Shown here piece after piece: positions 1-6,716 of a stretch of DNA of 64,000 nt; within the stretch, counting starts at the first letter, position 1, and each line of letters begins with the position of its first letter. The position numbers and the translations under genes were made by a program. This stretch comes from Pseudomonas flexibilis (GTDB taxonomy: Bacteria > Pseudomonadota > Gammaproteobacteria > Pseudomonadales > Pseudomonadaceae): assembly GCF_000802425.1 (NCBI RefSeq), contig NZ_JRUD01000019.1, forward strand, positions 1-64,000, in the 5' to 3' direction. The notes under the pieces were generated by a model, which worked only from the letters and a program-made list of their open reading frames with translations, searched no databases and was not told where the DNA came from.

Positions 1-326
1 GTAGTGGGAGAGGCTGCGGGAATGGCATGTGTCGGATTGGTCGGTATGGCGTGCGTGGAACGGCGGTGTCGACAGCTAGGTGATCCGGGACAGGGTGCAA
101 GTGGGGTAATAGACGAGCATGGAATACCAGCAAGTCGGCGCACGGCCCTTGGCGGTTGAGCAACACCCCGGCACTGAGGCTGGCATTACCAGTGCGGTAC
201 TTCACGAACTTGGGGCTGCCGGCCATTGCGGCGCGGCAGGAATATATTCATCGAACCGCCGTGTACGTGACCCGTATGCACGGTGGTGTGGGAGGAGAGG
301 CGCCGTGAGGCGTCTCCCTATCCCGA
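1..326 (+). mobile_element. 3' end of a group IIC-type intron with remnant of its reverse-transcriptase ORF
   Basis: Positions 253-290 read as a group II intron domain V hairpin (GAACCGCCGTGTAC ... GTATGCACGGTGGTGT). A domain VI-like hairpin follows at 291-321 (GGAG..GGCGCC, gtga, GGCGT..CTCC), with a 3' end near 322-326. Just upstream, one + frame (about 138-250) encodes AHGPWRLSNTPALRLALP and then YFTNLGLPAIAAR, which resembles the C-terminus of bacterial group IIC intron proteins. That frame has a stop at 81-83, and the residues expected further upstream lie in another frame, so the protein gene looks decayed. The 5' part lies outside the window. IIC-attC introns are known to insert next to integron attC sites, which fits the cassette array downstream. 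The domain V call is confident; the exact end is approximate. Confidence 0.75.
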
Positions 327-347
327 TTATGTACCAATGGAAGGCCT

Positions 348-581
348 ATGTCGCTCCCCAAAGACAGAGTTGTAGTCGCAAGCGATGTAAATCCTAGAGA
401 CGGGATCGGCATTGAAATTTACAGAGATGACGAATTAGTCGTTGAAATTTTCAGGGATGATAGAGACAGAACTCGCACAGTAACTGTATTCAAAGATTCA
501 ATTTCGCTTGAGTTAATGGAAGAATCTATTCAAATATTCAAAAAAGAGATTCCTTGGGACTTCATTGAATACGAGGAATAG
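348..581 (+). CDS. Integron cassette protein of unknown function (77 aa)
   Basis: This is a short acidic soluble protein rich in Asp, Glu and Arg (motifs IEIYRDDELVVEIFRDD). I recognise no family, and see no signal peptide or membrane segment. A purine-rich GGAAGG sits 3 bases before the ATG, a tight spacing. The gene lies directly after the intron 3' end and is followed within 3 bases by an attC site, so gene plus attC form a classic integron cassette. It is far more AT-rich than the core genes beyond 4.6 kb, which supports horizontal origin. Confidence 0.7.
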   Translation: MSLPKDRVVVASDVNPRDGIGIEIYRDDELVVEIFRDDRDRTRTVTVFKDSISLELMEESIQIFKKEIPWDFIEYEE

Positions 582-583
582 GC

Positions 584-672
584 ACATAACAATGCACTCA
601 ACTGCCGCTCACTTCGTTCGCTGGGCGTCCAAAAGCTACGCTTTTGGACGCCCGTTAGTTTAATCGTTAGGC
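584..672 (+). repeat. attC recombination site 1
   Basis: An 89-bp imperfect palindrome runs from the left core ACATAAC (584-590) to the right core GTTAGGC (666-672), which matches the attC R'' consensus GTTRRRY. The centre folds as a long hairpin (GGGCGTCCAAAAGC, tacg, CTTTTGGACGCCC). It begins 3 bases after the preceding gene and ends 4 bases before the next start codon. Site-specific recombination by an integron integrase would occur at the right core. Confidence 0.85.
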
Positions 673-676
673 TCGC

Positions 677-1105
677 ATGAAAACTACAAAGCTAATCCAC
701 GGATCGGAGAAAGTTGTTGAAACCCTAGGGTTCTGGCCAGGCTTCCATGACGCAGAGGTCATATCCTTTTCCGCATCGCGTGCGCTGCCACTAGACGCAA
801 ACTCTCCAATTGCAAATTTGGTCGTGCGTGTCAGGCAGTACACTGAGGTTGGTGCAGGAACCGCCGACTATGAGTTCGCAATCACCAAAAGCATCTTGGT
901 AAATTTTACTTTTGGTGGCATCAGCGACATATCCATATCAGAGTTCAATCACCAGAACGTCATAAATTCAATCAAGTTCACGCCTATCGAGAATGGAGAA
1001 ATAATAGTCCTAATTGAATCAATTTGGGGTTTCGGTGGCAAAATAAAATGCAGTTCGGTCTCAGTTGAGTCCGTCCAAGAGCTACCAGTTGTTGTGCGCG
1101 CCTAA
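677..1105 (+). CDS. Imm50-like cassette protein (putative immunity protein)
   Basis: This 142-aa soluble protein carries an N-terminal GFWPGFHDAEVISF segment. FHDAEV followed by alternating beta strands is the hallmark I associate with the Imm50 family of putative polymorphic-toxin immunity proteins. No toxin partner is present. Imm50-like genes do occur as stand-alone integron cassettes, where they may protect against toxins from neighbouring cells. The gene starts 4 bases after attC1, its stop codon overlaps attC2, and it is AT-rich like the rest of the array. Family assignment rests on the motif and overall pattern, so function is inferred. Confidence 0.65.
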   Translation: MKTTKLIHGSEKVVETLGFWPGFHDAEVISFSASRALPLDANSPIANLVVRVRQYTEVGAGTADYEFAITKSILVNFTFGGISDISISEFNHQNVINSIKFTPIENGEIIVLIESIWGFGGKIKCSSVSVESVQELPVVVRA

Positions 1106-1188
1106 CAATGCGCTCAACTATCGCTAACTTCGTTCGCTGGACGTCCAAAAACTGCGCTTTTGGCCGCCCCTTAGCTTAATCGTTAAAA
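1100..1188 (+). repeat. attC recombination site 2
   Basis: The left core GCCTAAC (1100-1106) is a perfect R' match. The right core GTTAAAA (1182-1188) is slightly degenerate. The inner sequence closely matches attC1: both have an AATGC(A/G)CTCAACT start, a CTTCGTTCGCTGG block and a GTCCAAAA...TTTTGG hairpin. The stop codon of the preceding gene lies inside the site, as is typical of cassettes. Confidence 0.8.
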
Positions 1189-1204
1189 CGTTATGGGCCT
1201 CGCC

Positions 1205-1534
1205 ATGGAAATTAGAGGAATACCATTCGGGACCACCGACTGGTCGAAAATTGAAGCGACGGAGCATCATGGCGAGACGGGTGCCGCTTACTGGAGAACT
1301 TGCCAGTTTGGAGTTATCCGTGTTCGCATGGTTGAGTACACGCCAGGTTATCTGGCAGATCATTGGTGCTCAAAAGGTCATATCCTTTTATGCTTGGAAG
1401 GCGAACTCGATACAGAACTCCCTGATGGGCGCAGGTTTACCTTGGCTCCCGGAATGAGTTACCAAGTGGCTGACGGAGCAGAACCGCACCGCTCATCCAC
1501 AAAGGTGGGTGCCAAGCTTTTTGTGGTTGACTGA
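1205..1534 (+). CDS. DHCW-motif cupin-fold protein
   Basis: A 109-aa single-domain cupin begins MEIRGIPFGTTDWSK and contains GYLADHWCSKGHILLCLEGEL. The D-H-W-C variant of the first cupin motif defines the small DHCW cupin family. The His and Cys of that motif and a later PH (near residue 98) could bind a metal. Substrate is unknown. An in-frame ATG four codons upstream (1193) is an alternative start; the 1205 start matches family members. The protein is probably cytoplasmic. It is a cassette gene between attC2 and attC3. Confidence 0.8.
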   Translation: MEIRGIPFGTTDWSKIEATEHHGETGAAYWRTCQFGVIRVRMVEYTPGYLADHWCSKGHILLCLEGELDTELPDGRRFTLAPGMSYQVADGAEPHRSSTKVGAKLFVVD

Positions 1535-1536
1535 AA

Positions 1537-1606
1537 TTTCTAATAGGTGGTTCACGTTCGCTTGCACAATGGGGCGTCGCCGCCTCATAACCTGAACGTT
1601 AGGCCA
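1537..1606 (+). repeat. attC recombination site 3 (divergent)
   Basis: The right core GTTAGGC (1600-1606) is perfect. The left core is degenerate (TTCTAAT at about 1538-1544). The interior contains a GGGGCGTCGCCGCCTC segment that can form the central stem. It sits between the cupin stop and the next start at 1618, as expected for a cassette boundary. Confidence 0.6.
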
Positions 1607-1617
1607 AGGAGGCCCGC

Positions 1618-1949
1618 ATGAAAGCATTCGCCGCAATCCTTTTGGCACTGTTCGCAGGCCTGCAGGCGCTAATTGCCTGGTATTGGTCTCACACAACAGC
1701 CGCCGAGCAACTCAAGAGTGTCTTCACCTCTATGTATGGAAGTGTGCCCGCTTGGTCCGAGCTAGCCTTTTCTATTGGCGCAGGCTGGCTCGCGGCACCA
1801 ATCGTTATTGTGCCTTTCTTGTGGCATCCATATTTGCAACAGGCATACGGTCTTATCTTGGAGCGGCCTCATTCGCGGCTTTTTTCATCACCATCCTTAT
1901 GGTGTATGCCATGTACCCAGTACATCTAATGCTTACCATCAAGGCCTAG
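1618..1949 (+). pseudogene. Cassette-borne small membrane protein, frameshifted
   Basis: The reading frame from 1618 gives a hydrophobic N-terminus (MKAFAAILLALFAGLQALIA) and a second membrane segment (AFSIGAGWLAAPIVIVPF). After about 1822 it loses membrane character and stops at 1929. The adjacent frame from there encodes LVASIFATGIRSYLGAASFAAFFITIL and further hydrophobic residues, stopping at 1949. Restoring one base near 1820-1825 (PF then LVASIF) gives one coherent protein of about 110 aa with three or four membrane helices. A single-base deletion or a sequencing error explains this. A ribosome site AAGGAGG precedes the start. Family unknown. Confidence 0.6.
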
Positions 1950-1951
1950 GG

Positions 1952-2023
1952 GTCTAACAATTCATAGAAGGACGCCTGCTAAAGCTTCACCTGCGCGGCC
2001 GCCGCTTAGGTTCAGCGCTATGC
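1952..2023 (+). repeat. attC recombination site 4
   Basis: The left core GTCTAAC (1952-1958) is followed by AATTCAT, as in many 60-bp-type attC sites. The right end GCTATGC (2017-2023) is a degenerate match to GTTAGGC, preceded by the typical TTAGGTTCAGC block. The interior CGCGGCCGCCGC forms the stem centre. It lies between the frameshifted membrane gene and the VOC gene. Confidence 0.65.
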
Positions 2024-2041
2024 ATCTAGGAGACAGAAACA

Positions 2042-2470
2042 TTGAAGCCTCGAATTTCCGTTATCACACTTGGCGTAGCTGACCTTGAGAAAGCTGTCCG
2101 GTTTTACCGGGATGGTCTTGGGCTTCCGACCGAGGGAATTGTTGGAAAAGAGTTCGAGTATGGGGCTGTGGCATTTTTCGATCTAAGTGCCGGCCTAAAG
2201 CTAGCTCTTTGGCCGAGGCAGAGCCTTGCTCATGATTCTGGACTACAACTGAAGAGTCCGAGCTCGACAGAGTTTTCCATTGGCCATAACGTGATGTCTA
2301 AATCCGAGGTTGATGAAGTAATGGCACAGGCTGAAAGTGCCGGTGCCAGCATTGCAAAACCAGCAAATGATACTTTCTGGGGTGGTTACGCTGGTTATTT
2401 TAAGGATCTTGATGGCCATTTGTGGGAGGTTGTCTGGAATCCGCAGCTACTTCCGGAGCAAGATGCATAA
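2042..2470 (+). CDS. VOC-family (glyoxalase/bleomycin-resistance fold) protein
   Basis: This 142-aa protein has paired beta-alpha-beta-beta-beta modules of the vicinal oxygen chelate fold: ISVITLGVADLEKAVRFYRDGLGLP at the N-terminus and GYFKDLDGHLWEVVWNP at the C-terminus. The C-terminal Glu (WEVVW) is a usual metal ligand. Members include glyoxalases, dioxygenases and antibiotic-sequestering proteins; this one's substrate cannot be read from sequence. Translation probably starts at TTG 2042, because AGGAG at 2028-2032 is well placed and no ATG is suitable. It is a cassette gene after attC4. Confidence 0.85.
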   Translation: MKPRISVITLGVADLEKAVRFYRDGLGLPTEGIVGKEFEYGAVAFFDLSAGLKLALWPRQSLAHDSGLQLKSPSSTEFSIGHNVMSKSEVDEVMAQAESAGASIAKPANDTFWGGYAGYFKDLDGHLWEVVWNPQLLPEQDA

Positions 2471-2516
2471 AAGTCGGCTGTTTTCGCCCTTTTGGGGCTG
2501 GGTATAAGGTGGAAAA

Positions 2517-2870
2517 ATGGATCTTAACCAGCAGCTAGACCTAAGATGCCCAAAATGCGAAACAAGAGTTTCGCAAAAGGTTCAACGCCGAATGAATAGT
2601 TTCTGGGGTGGTCTATCGGTGGCTGTGTGCGAAGGGTGTAAGGCTAATATCCAATGGCACCACTCCTTGCATCGTCGATTCAGAGTTGGTGGCTTTCTCT
2701 TCAGGTGCGGACTGTTTTTAGCATTGGCCTCGTTGGCGAATTTCATCACTCAGAACAAGGGGCTTGCATCATTACTGCTAATTGCAGGGGTGTTTCTCAC
2801 TTTCTCTGGAATTCTCTGGACCTATACGAAGCATGAGAACATTAAGGTTGAGGTTGTAGAGAAGACATAA
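2517..2870 (+). CDS. Zinc-ribbon two-helix membrane protein, unknown function
   Basis: This 117-aa protein has two CxxC pairs (RCPKC at residues 10-14 and CEGC near 38-41) that would form a zinc ribbon. Two hydrophobic segments follow (about 60-78 and 84-102) and a short charged tail. The topology suggests a small inner-membrane protein with a cytoplasmic zinc ribbon. The gene is only 46 bp after the VOC gene with no recognisable attC between them, so the two may share a cassette or an attC has decayed. An attC-like site follows immediately. Confidence 0.65.
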   Translation: MDLNQQLDLRCPKCETRVSQKVQRRMNSFWGGLSVAVCEGCKANIQWHHSLHRRFRVGGFLFRCGLFLALASLANFITQNKGLASLLLIAGVFLTFSGILWTYTKHENIKVEVVEKT

Positions 2871-2907
2871 CAATGCGCTCAGTTGTCAATGATTTCACTC
2901 GTTAGCT
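2865..2907 (+). repeat. Truncated attC-like site 5
   Basis: The left core ACATAAC (2865-2871) followed by AATGCGCTCA matches the start of attC1 and attC2. The right end GTTAGCT (2901-2907) comes only 43 bp later, shorter than normal attC sites, and the central hairpin is missing. It looks like a deletion derivative that ends the recognisable array. From 2908 to 3116 I see no gene. Confidence 0.5.
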
Positions 2908-3116
2908 TGATAGTTGTGTGCTTAAGGAGAAGCAAGTTGGAAATAAGGACTCTGCACTTTGTGGTTGCTGATAAGTCCGCAGCAAGTCTGTAGCTCCCGT
3001 GTTCGACTAATGCAGTAAATGGCATGATTTTAACGGGGTGATAGACGGTCCGGTGAAATCGGTTAAGAGGAAGATCTGAGTCTACAATTTAAGTTTTGAC
3101 GCGGCCCGGAGGAGTT

Positions 3117-3596
3117 ATGATTGAGAAAGTTTTCAGGGGAAGTCGGTTTACCGTGTTGGTGGCGGTTCTTATCTGTGCGGTGTCGTCTTTGCTCTTGTAC
3201 GGTGCCTCGGTTAATATAATTTTCAATACCGCGCTGGATTTTGTTCGTGATGTGCCTGCCTCTGCTGACGGCGGCAAAATCCTTGCGGTTCGCCTCCTGA
3301 AGCTGTTGGATCTTCTGCTGATCGCGATCACCTTTCAGATTATGGCGGTGAGCCTCTACCGTCTGTTTATCCGTCCAACGTCTATTGATGAAAAAGAAGC
3401 CAAGAACCCTCTGGATATTAATAGCTTTCATGATTTAAAGATAACGATAAGCCAGGTGACTGTTCTGATTTTGGTGGTCCTGTTCCTTGAGCAGGCGGTA
3501 CAGATTGGCGCTACGATCGCTACGCTATATTTTGGTGCTGCCATCGGTATCGTTATTTTGGCCTCGGTATTTGCGTGGAAGAATATAAAGCACTGA
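3117..3596 (+). CDS. YqhA/UPF0114-family inner-membrane protein
   Basis: The protein has 159 aa with about four membrane segments (residues 10-32, 55-78, 108-128 and 130-150). The RLLKLLDLLLIAITFQIMAVSLYRLFI core and the LDINSFHDLKITISQVTVLILVVLFLEQ block are characteristic of the UPF0114 (YqhA) family. The function of the family is not established. Start ATG 3117 is chosen because GGAGG lies 5 bases upstream. The gene is AT-richer than the core genome and sits downstream of the last recognisable attC. Confidence 0.85.
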   Translation: MIEKVFRGSRFTVLVAVLICAVSSLLLYGASVNIIFNTALDFVRDVPASADGGKILAVRLLKLLDLLLIAITFQIMAVSLYRLFIRPTSIDEKEAKNPLDINSFHDLKITISQVTVLILVVLFLEQAVQIGATIATLYFGAAIGIVILASVFAWKNIKH

Positions 3597-3725
3597 TGCG
3601 GAATGCACAGTTTGACGCCGCCTGCTGTTGCATGCTTTCTCGTTTAGGCTTCACTTCCCTTGCAACGCTTCGCGTTATTCGGCGTTCTGCGTATTTGACG
3701 AAATTTATAACGGAAGGGGGTTCGC

Positions 3726-4040
3726 ATGATTACCGCAATCACGACGTTTCAGTTGCCAAAGCCGATTACTCGAGAGGAAGCGCGAAGCGTTTTCCTCAGC
3801 ACGGCTCCAAAGTATCAGGGCGTATCGGGACTTTTCCGTAAAACCTATATCTTGTCGGAAGATGGGCGTACTGCTGGCGGAGTCTATCTCTGGCGCTCTC
3901 GTGCTGACGCAGAGGCGGTATACACCGAAGGCTGGAGGAATTTCGTACAGGAGAAGTACGGCGCAGCACCGCTAGTTACGTACTTTGATAGTCCTGTTGT
4001 AGTTGACAATGTTACGAACGAAATTCTTACGGATGAGTAG
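3726..4040 (+). CDS. YdhR-like monooxygenase-fold protein
   Basis: This 104-aa protein resembles the YdhR family of dimeric ferredoxin-like (ABM-fold) proteins. It has an N-terminal strand ITTFQLPKPIT, a central GLFRKTYILSEDGRTAGGVYLWRSRADAEAVY and a C-terminal VTYFDSPVVVDN strand. YdhR-type proteins are annotated as putative monooxygenases, but the biochemical role is poorly defined. A GGAAGGGGG ribosome site precedes the ATG. It is the last low-GC gene before a strong terminator. Confidence 0.8.
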   Translation: MITAITTFQLPKPITREEARSVFLSTAPKYQGVSGLFRKTYILSEDGRTAGGVYLWRSRADAEAVYTEGWRNFVQEKYGAAPLVTYFDSPVVVDNVTNEILTDE

Positions 4041-4094
4041 CATTGGAATACGCATTCGGCTGTTTACGGACAATGCAGACGCATTGCTGAACCC

Positions 4095-4142
4095 GGCACG
4101 CGACACGGCTTGCCGCTCCGCAGCCCATGTCGCGTGCCTTTT
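4095..4142 (+). terminator. Intrinsic terminator after the YdhR-like gene
   Basis: GGCACGCGACA (4095-4105) pairs perfectly with TGTCGCGTGCC (4128-4138) and is followed by TTTT. The 22-base loop can pair further (GGCT/AGCC). It lies 55 bp after the stop codon at 4040. The rest of the space up to the next gene (about 4143-4626) shows no convincing gene; GC content rises to core level within it. Confidence 0.75.
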
Positions 4143-4626
4143 CGCGCTGCGTTGAGGCTGTAGAAACAGCTGCCGCCTCCCACACCGCCCATACCTCCCT
4201 CGTAAGCCGGCATAACCCACACCTGGGTCGGCCGAGGCACCGCATACGCCCATCACGAACACCACGTGACCGGTGGCGTCTGCAAGGTTCTGAAAATCGG
4301 CCCTTTTCCGCGGCCCGACGACCGTTGGGCGGATGGATGCGATTTCCTCGGGCCTGACTTGTTGCCGTCACACACCACTGCTTCACTGGGGGCGCTAACA
4401 AGACAGAGCGGTGCCCGCCTCGGGTCGAGGCGCGACACGCCACGCGCGGGATGACCCGCCACACATGCCCCCATCCATCAGCCTGCCGGCCAGTTCGTCT
4501 TCGGTCGCCGGGGGCCTTTTTTACTTATGCCTGCCGAATCGTGCGCAACCGGGAACCCGCGCGCGAGGGGTAAGGCATGCCGGATGAAACAGGAACTCGT
4601 CAGTTGCCATTAGGGAGGCACGCCAG

Positions 4627-5484
4627 ATGAAAGCGGAAATCGCTGTGCTGGATATTCAAGGAACTCACCGGATCTACACGGAGCTGCATCGCAGCCGGAC
4701 GCCTGCAGGGACCATCCTGCTGGTCAATGGCTCGCTGTCCACCCTGGCATCCTTTGCCCAGACCCTCCGCTACCTGCAACCGCACTTCAATGTCGTGCTG
4801 TTCGACCTGCCGTATGCCGGCCACTCGCGGCGCCACAACAACCATCAGCGGCTGCTCAGCCGCGAGGACGAGGCCGACATCATCGTTGGGCTGATCGAGC
4901 ATTTCCGCGCCGATTGCCTGCTGTCGTTCTCCTGGGGCGGCATCGCCAGCCTCAAGGCGCTGGCGCGTCACCCCCGGCATCTGCGCAAGGCGGTCATCTA
5001 CTCGTTCTCGCCAGTGGTCAACGGCGCCATGCTCGACTACCTGGAGCGCGGCTCCCAGGTGCTCGGCGCCGGCGACCGCGACGGCATCGCCGCGCTGGTC
5101 AACGGCACCATCGGCAAGCACCTGCCGTCGCTGTACCAGCGCTACAACCATCGGCACATCCGCTCGCTGGAGATCTACGAGTACGCGCAGATGAAGTTCC
5201 ACGTCGACACCGTGCTGCACCACGAAGGGCGCTCCTGCGTCAGCCAGGCCGATGCCATCGACATTCCGTTGCTGTTTCTCAACGGCGAGTGGGACGAGTA
5301 CACCACCGCCCAGGACGCACGCCTGTTCGCCCAGCATGCGCGTCATTGCGACTTCCACTGCGTGGCCAGGGCCGGGCATTTCATCGATGTCGAACACAAG
5401 CGCGCCTGCCTGGAGACCCGCGACGCGGTACTGGACTTCCTGCGGGTGCCGGCCATCGTGCAGCGGCAAACCGTGGCGGTCTGA
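4627..5484 (+). CDS. phaG: PhaG: 3-hydroxyacyl-ACP thioesterase/transacylase, alpha/beta hydrolase
   Basis: PhaG diverts (R)-3-hydroxyacyl-ACP from fatty acid synthesis toward 3-hydroxyacyl-CoA for medium-chain polyhydroxyalkanoate. The 285-aa protein begins MKAEIAVLDIQG and has NGSLSTLASFAQT, the nucleophile elbow SFSWGG (Ser102), Asp223 in EWDEYTT and His251 in AGHFIDVE. These are the catalytic triad positions of the PhaG/RhlA family. PhaG is preferred over RhlA because of the IAVLDIQG N-terminus, FSPVVN and HEYAQ-like EYAQMKFH. GGGAGG lies 9 bases before the ATG. It is monocistronic and convergent with map. No other PHA genes are nearby. Confidence 0.9.
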   Translation: MKAEIAVLDIQGTHRIYTELHRSRTPAGTILLVNGSLSTLASFAQTLRYLQPHFNVVLFDLPYAGHSRRHNNHQRLLSREDEADIIVGLIEHFRADCLLSFSWGGIASLKALARHPRHLRKAVIYSFSPVVNGAMLDYLERGSQVLGAGDRDGIAALVNGTIGKHLPSLYQRYNHRHIRSLEIYEYAQMKFHVDTVLHHEGRSCVSQADAIDIPLLFLNGEWDEYTTAQDARLFAQHARHCDFHCVARAGHFIDVEHKRACLETRDAVLDFLRVPAIVQRQTVAV

Positions 5485-5496
5485 GCGCCGGGCGCC

Positions 5497-6309
5497 TCAG
5501 GCCTCGACTGTCACATGCCTGGCCAGGGCCGGGCAGGTGTCGCCGGCGTCCGGCCACTGGGTGAGCACCTCGTAGCCGTCTTCGGTGACCGCGACCATGT
5601 GCTCCCATTGCGCGGAGAGGGAGTTGTCGCGGGTGACCACTGTCCAGCCATCGGCGAGGCTGCGCACCTGGCGTCTGCCGGCGTTCAGCATCGGCTCGAT
5701 GGTGAAGATCATGCCCGGCTGCAGGCGCACGCCGCTGCCGGGGGTGCCGAAGTGCAGCACCTGCGGGTCATCGTGGTAGACCCGGCCGATGCCATGGCCG
5801 CAGTACTCGCGCACCAGGCCGTAGCCGCCACGCTCGGCCACGCGCTGGATGGCGTGGCCGACATCGCCCAGCGTGGCGCCCGGCCGCACCGCGCGAATGC
5901 CGGCCCACAGGGCTTCGTGGGTGGCTTCCACCAGTTGGCGCGCCGCCGCGTCGGGCTCGCCGACGAAGAACATGCGGCTGGTGTCGCCGTACCAGCCATC
6001 GCGGATCACCGCCACGTCGATATTGACGATGTCGCCGTCGCGCAGCACCTGGGCGGACGGAATGCCGTGGCAGACCACCTGATTGACCGAGGTGAGGATG
6101 GTCTTCGGGTAGCCGTGGTAGCCCAGGTTGGCGGGAATACAGCGCTGCACGTTGACGATGTGCTCGTGGCACAGCGCGTCCAGCTCGTCGGTCCTGACGC
6201 CGGCCTGCACGTGGGGCGCGATCATCGCCAGCACCTCGGCGGCCAGCCTGCCAGCCTCGCGGGCGCAGGCGATTTCCTGTGGCGAGTGCAGGGGAATGCG
6301 GCGGCTCAT
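5497..6309 (-). CDS. map: Methionine aminopeptidase, type I
   Basis: Type I MetAP removes initiator methionine from nascent proteins. The 270-aa protein carries the pita-bread-fold ligands Asp98 (NIDVAV), Asp109 (YGDTSRMF), His171 (YCGHGIG), Glu204 (TIEPML) and Glu235 (QWEHMV), with substrate-binding His81. Its start overlaps the stop of the upstream ParD-like gene by 4 bases (ATGA), so the two are translationally coupled. The housekeeping map is usually next to rpsB, so this is probably an additional paralogue. Confidence 0.93.
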   Translation of the reverse strand: MSRRIPLHSPQEIACAREAGRLAAEVLAMIAPHVQAGVRTDELDALCHEHIVNVQRCIPANLGYHGYPKTILTSVNQVVCHGIPSAQVLRDGDIVNIDVAVIRDGWYGDTSRMFFVGEPDAAARQLVEATHEALWAGIRAVRPGATLGDVGHAIQRVAERGGYGLVREYCGHGIGRVYHDDPQVLHFGTPGSGVRLQPGMIFTIEPMLNAGRRQVRSLADGWTVVTRDNSLSAQWEHMVAVTEDGYEVLTQWPDAGDTCPALARHVTVEA

Positions 6310-6563
6310 GCGTTATCTCCCGCCGCGCGCGGCAGCGGTGGCTCTGCCGGCAGCGCGCACAGGCGTCCGATATCCAGTCCGCCCTCCTGCTCGGCGCGAA
6401 TCAGCAAGCGGGACAATTCGCGGTAGTCCAGGTCCGGATACAGCTCGGCGAGCATGCCCAGGCGCATCCAGTGCTCGGCCTGGGCATTGATCGAACGGCT
6501 GAGGGCAACGCTGGCGGTGCGCAGGTTCTCGTGCATGCCGTCGGAGATTTTGACGATTCCCAT
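6306..6563 (-). CDS. ParD-like antitoxin-family DNA-binding protein
   Basis: This 85-aa protein begins MGIVKISDGMHENLRTASVALSRSINAQAEHWMRLGML, a ribbon-helix-helix-like N-terminus of the ParD-like antitoxin family (PF11903 type), followed by a helical C-terminus. No ParE-type toxin gene is adjacent. Instead it overlaps map by 4 bases. A perfect inverted repeat starts 9 bp upstream of the start codon and is a likely autoregulatory operator. I start at ATG 6563 because the residues before it would read through the operator and do not resemble the family. Confidence 0.8.
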   Translation of the reverse strand: MGIVKISDGMHENLRTASVALSRSINAQAEHWMRLGMLAELYPDLDYRELSRLLIRAEQEGGLDIGRLCALPAEPPLPRAAGDNA

Positions 6564-6571
6564 GAGGTGAT

Positions 6572-6592
6572 CCGTATATGGAATGTATACGG
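6572..6592. promoter_or_regulatory. Operator-like palindrome upstream of the ParD-like/map operon
   Basis: CCGTATA, a 7-bp spacer (TGGAATG), then TATACGG form a perfect inverted repeat. It ends 9 bp before the ParD-like start codon at 6563. Ribbon-helix-helix antitoxins typically repress their own operon through such repeats. It lies about 45 bp from the divergent queC promoter, so it could affect both directions. Confidence 0.6.
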
Positions 6593-6638
6593 TGCGTAGC
6601 TTAATCGTATGCGTGTCAGCCGGCAATCCACGCCAGCA

Positions 6639-6666
6639 TGGACAAGCCGAAGCAGGTCGTTACAAT
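6639..6666 (+). promoter_or_regulatory. Sigma-70-type promoter of queCDE
   Basis: TGGACA (6639-6644) and TACAAT (6661-6666) are separated by 16 bp. Transcription would start near 6673, placing the preQ1-like aptamer at the very 5' end of the mRNA. Confidence 0.55.
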
Positions 6667-6679
6667 GGCCGCCGCGTTA

Positions 6680-6710
6680 CCGGTCGCAGCCTACCCGGAC
6701 AAAACAAGGA
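6680..6710 (+). promoter_or_regulatory. PreQ1-I riboswitch controlling queC translation
   Basis: A short stem (CCGG 6680-6683 with CCGG 6695-6698) encloses TCGCAGCCTAC and is followed by the A-rich tail ACAAAACAAGG (6699-6709). The GGTCGCAG loop and ACAAAACAAGG tail match the well-studied Thermoanaerobacter preQ1-I aptamer almost base for base. The tail contains the AAGGA ribosome site for queC 7 bases before ATG 6717. Binding of preQ1 would close the pseudoknot and hide this site, repressing queC and the coupled queD and queE. Confidence 0.8.
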
Positions 6711-6716
6711 CACATC

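Noticed and set aside
119-397. A 92-codon open frame over the intron end
   Set aside because: It crosses domain V/VI and the start of the first cassette gene; the recognisable reverse-transcriptase tail is in a different frame.
2471-2516. A possible attC between the VOC and zinc-ribbon genes
   Set aside because: No R' or R'' core could be found in the 46 bp, so the two genes may share a cassette.
4027-4464. Overlapping open frames on both strands between the terminator and phaG
   Set aside because: They overlap a terminator hairpin, have Arg/Ala-rich random-looking translations and no ribosome site.
4627-5484. Assignment of this gene as rhlA
   Set aside because: The triad is shared, but the IAVLDIQG start, FSPVVN and EYAQM segments match PhaG better and no rhlB follows.
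6306-6592. A complete ParDE toxin-antitoxin module
   Set aside because: Only the ParD-like part is present; the neighbouring gene is clearly map.
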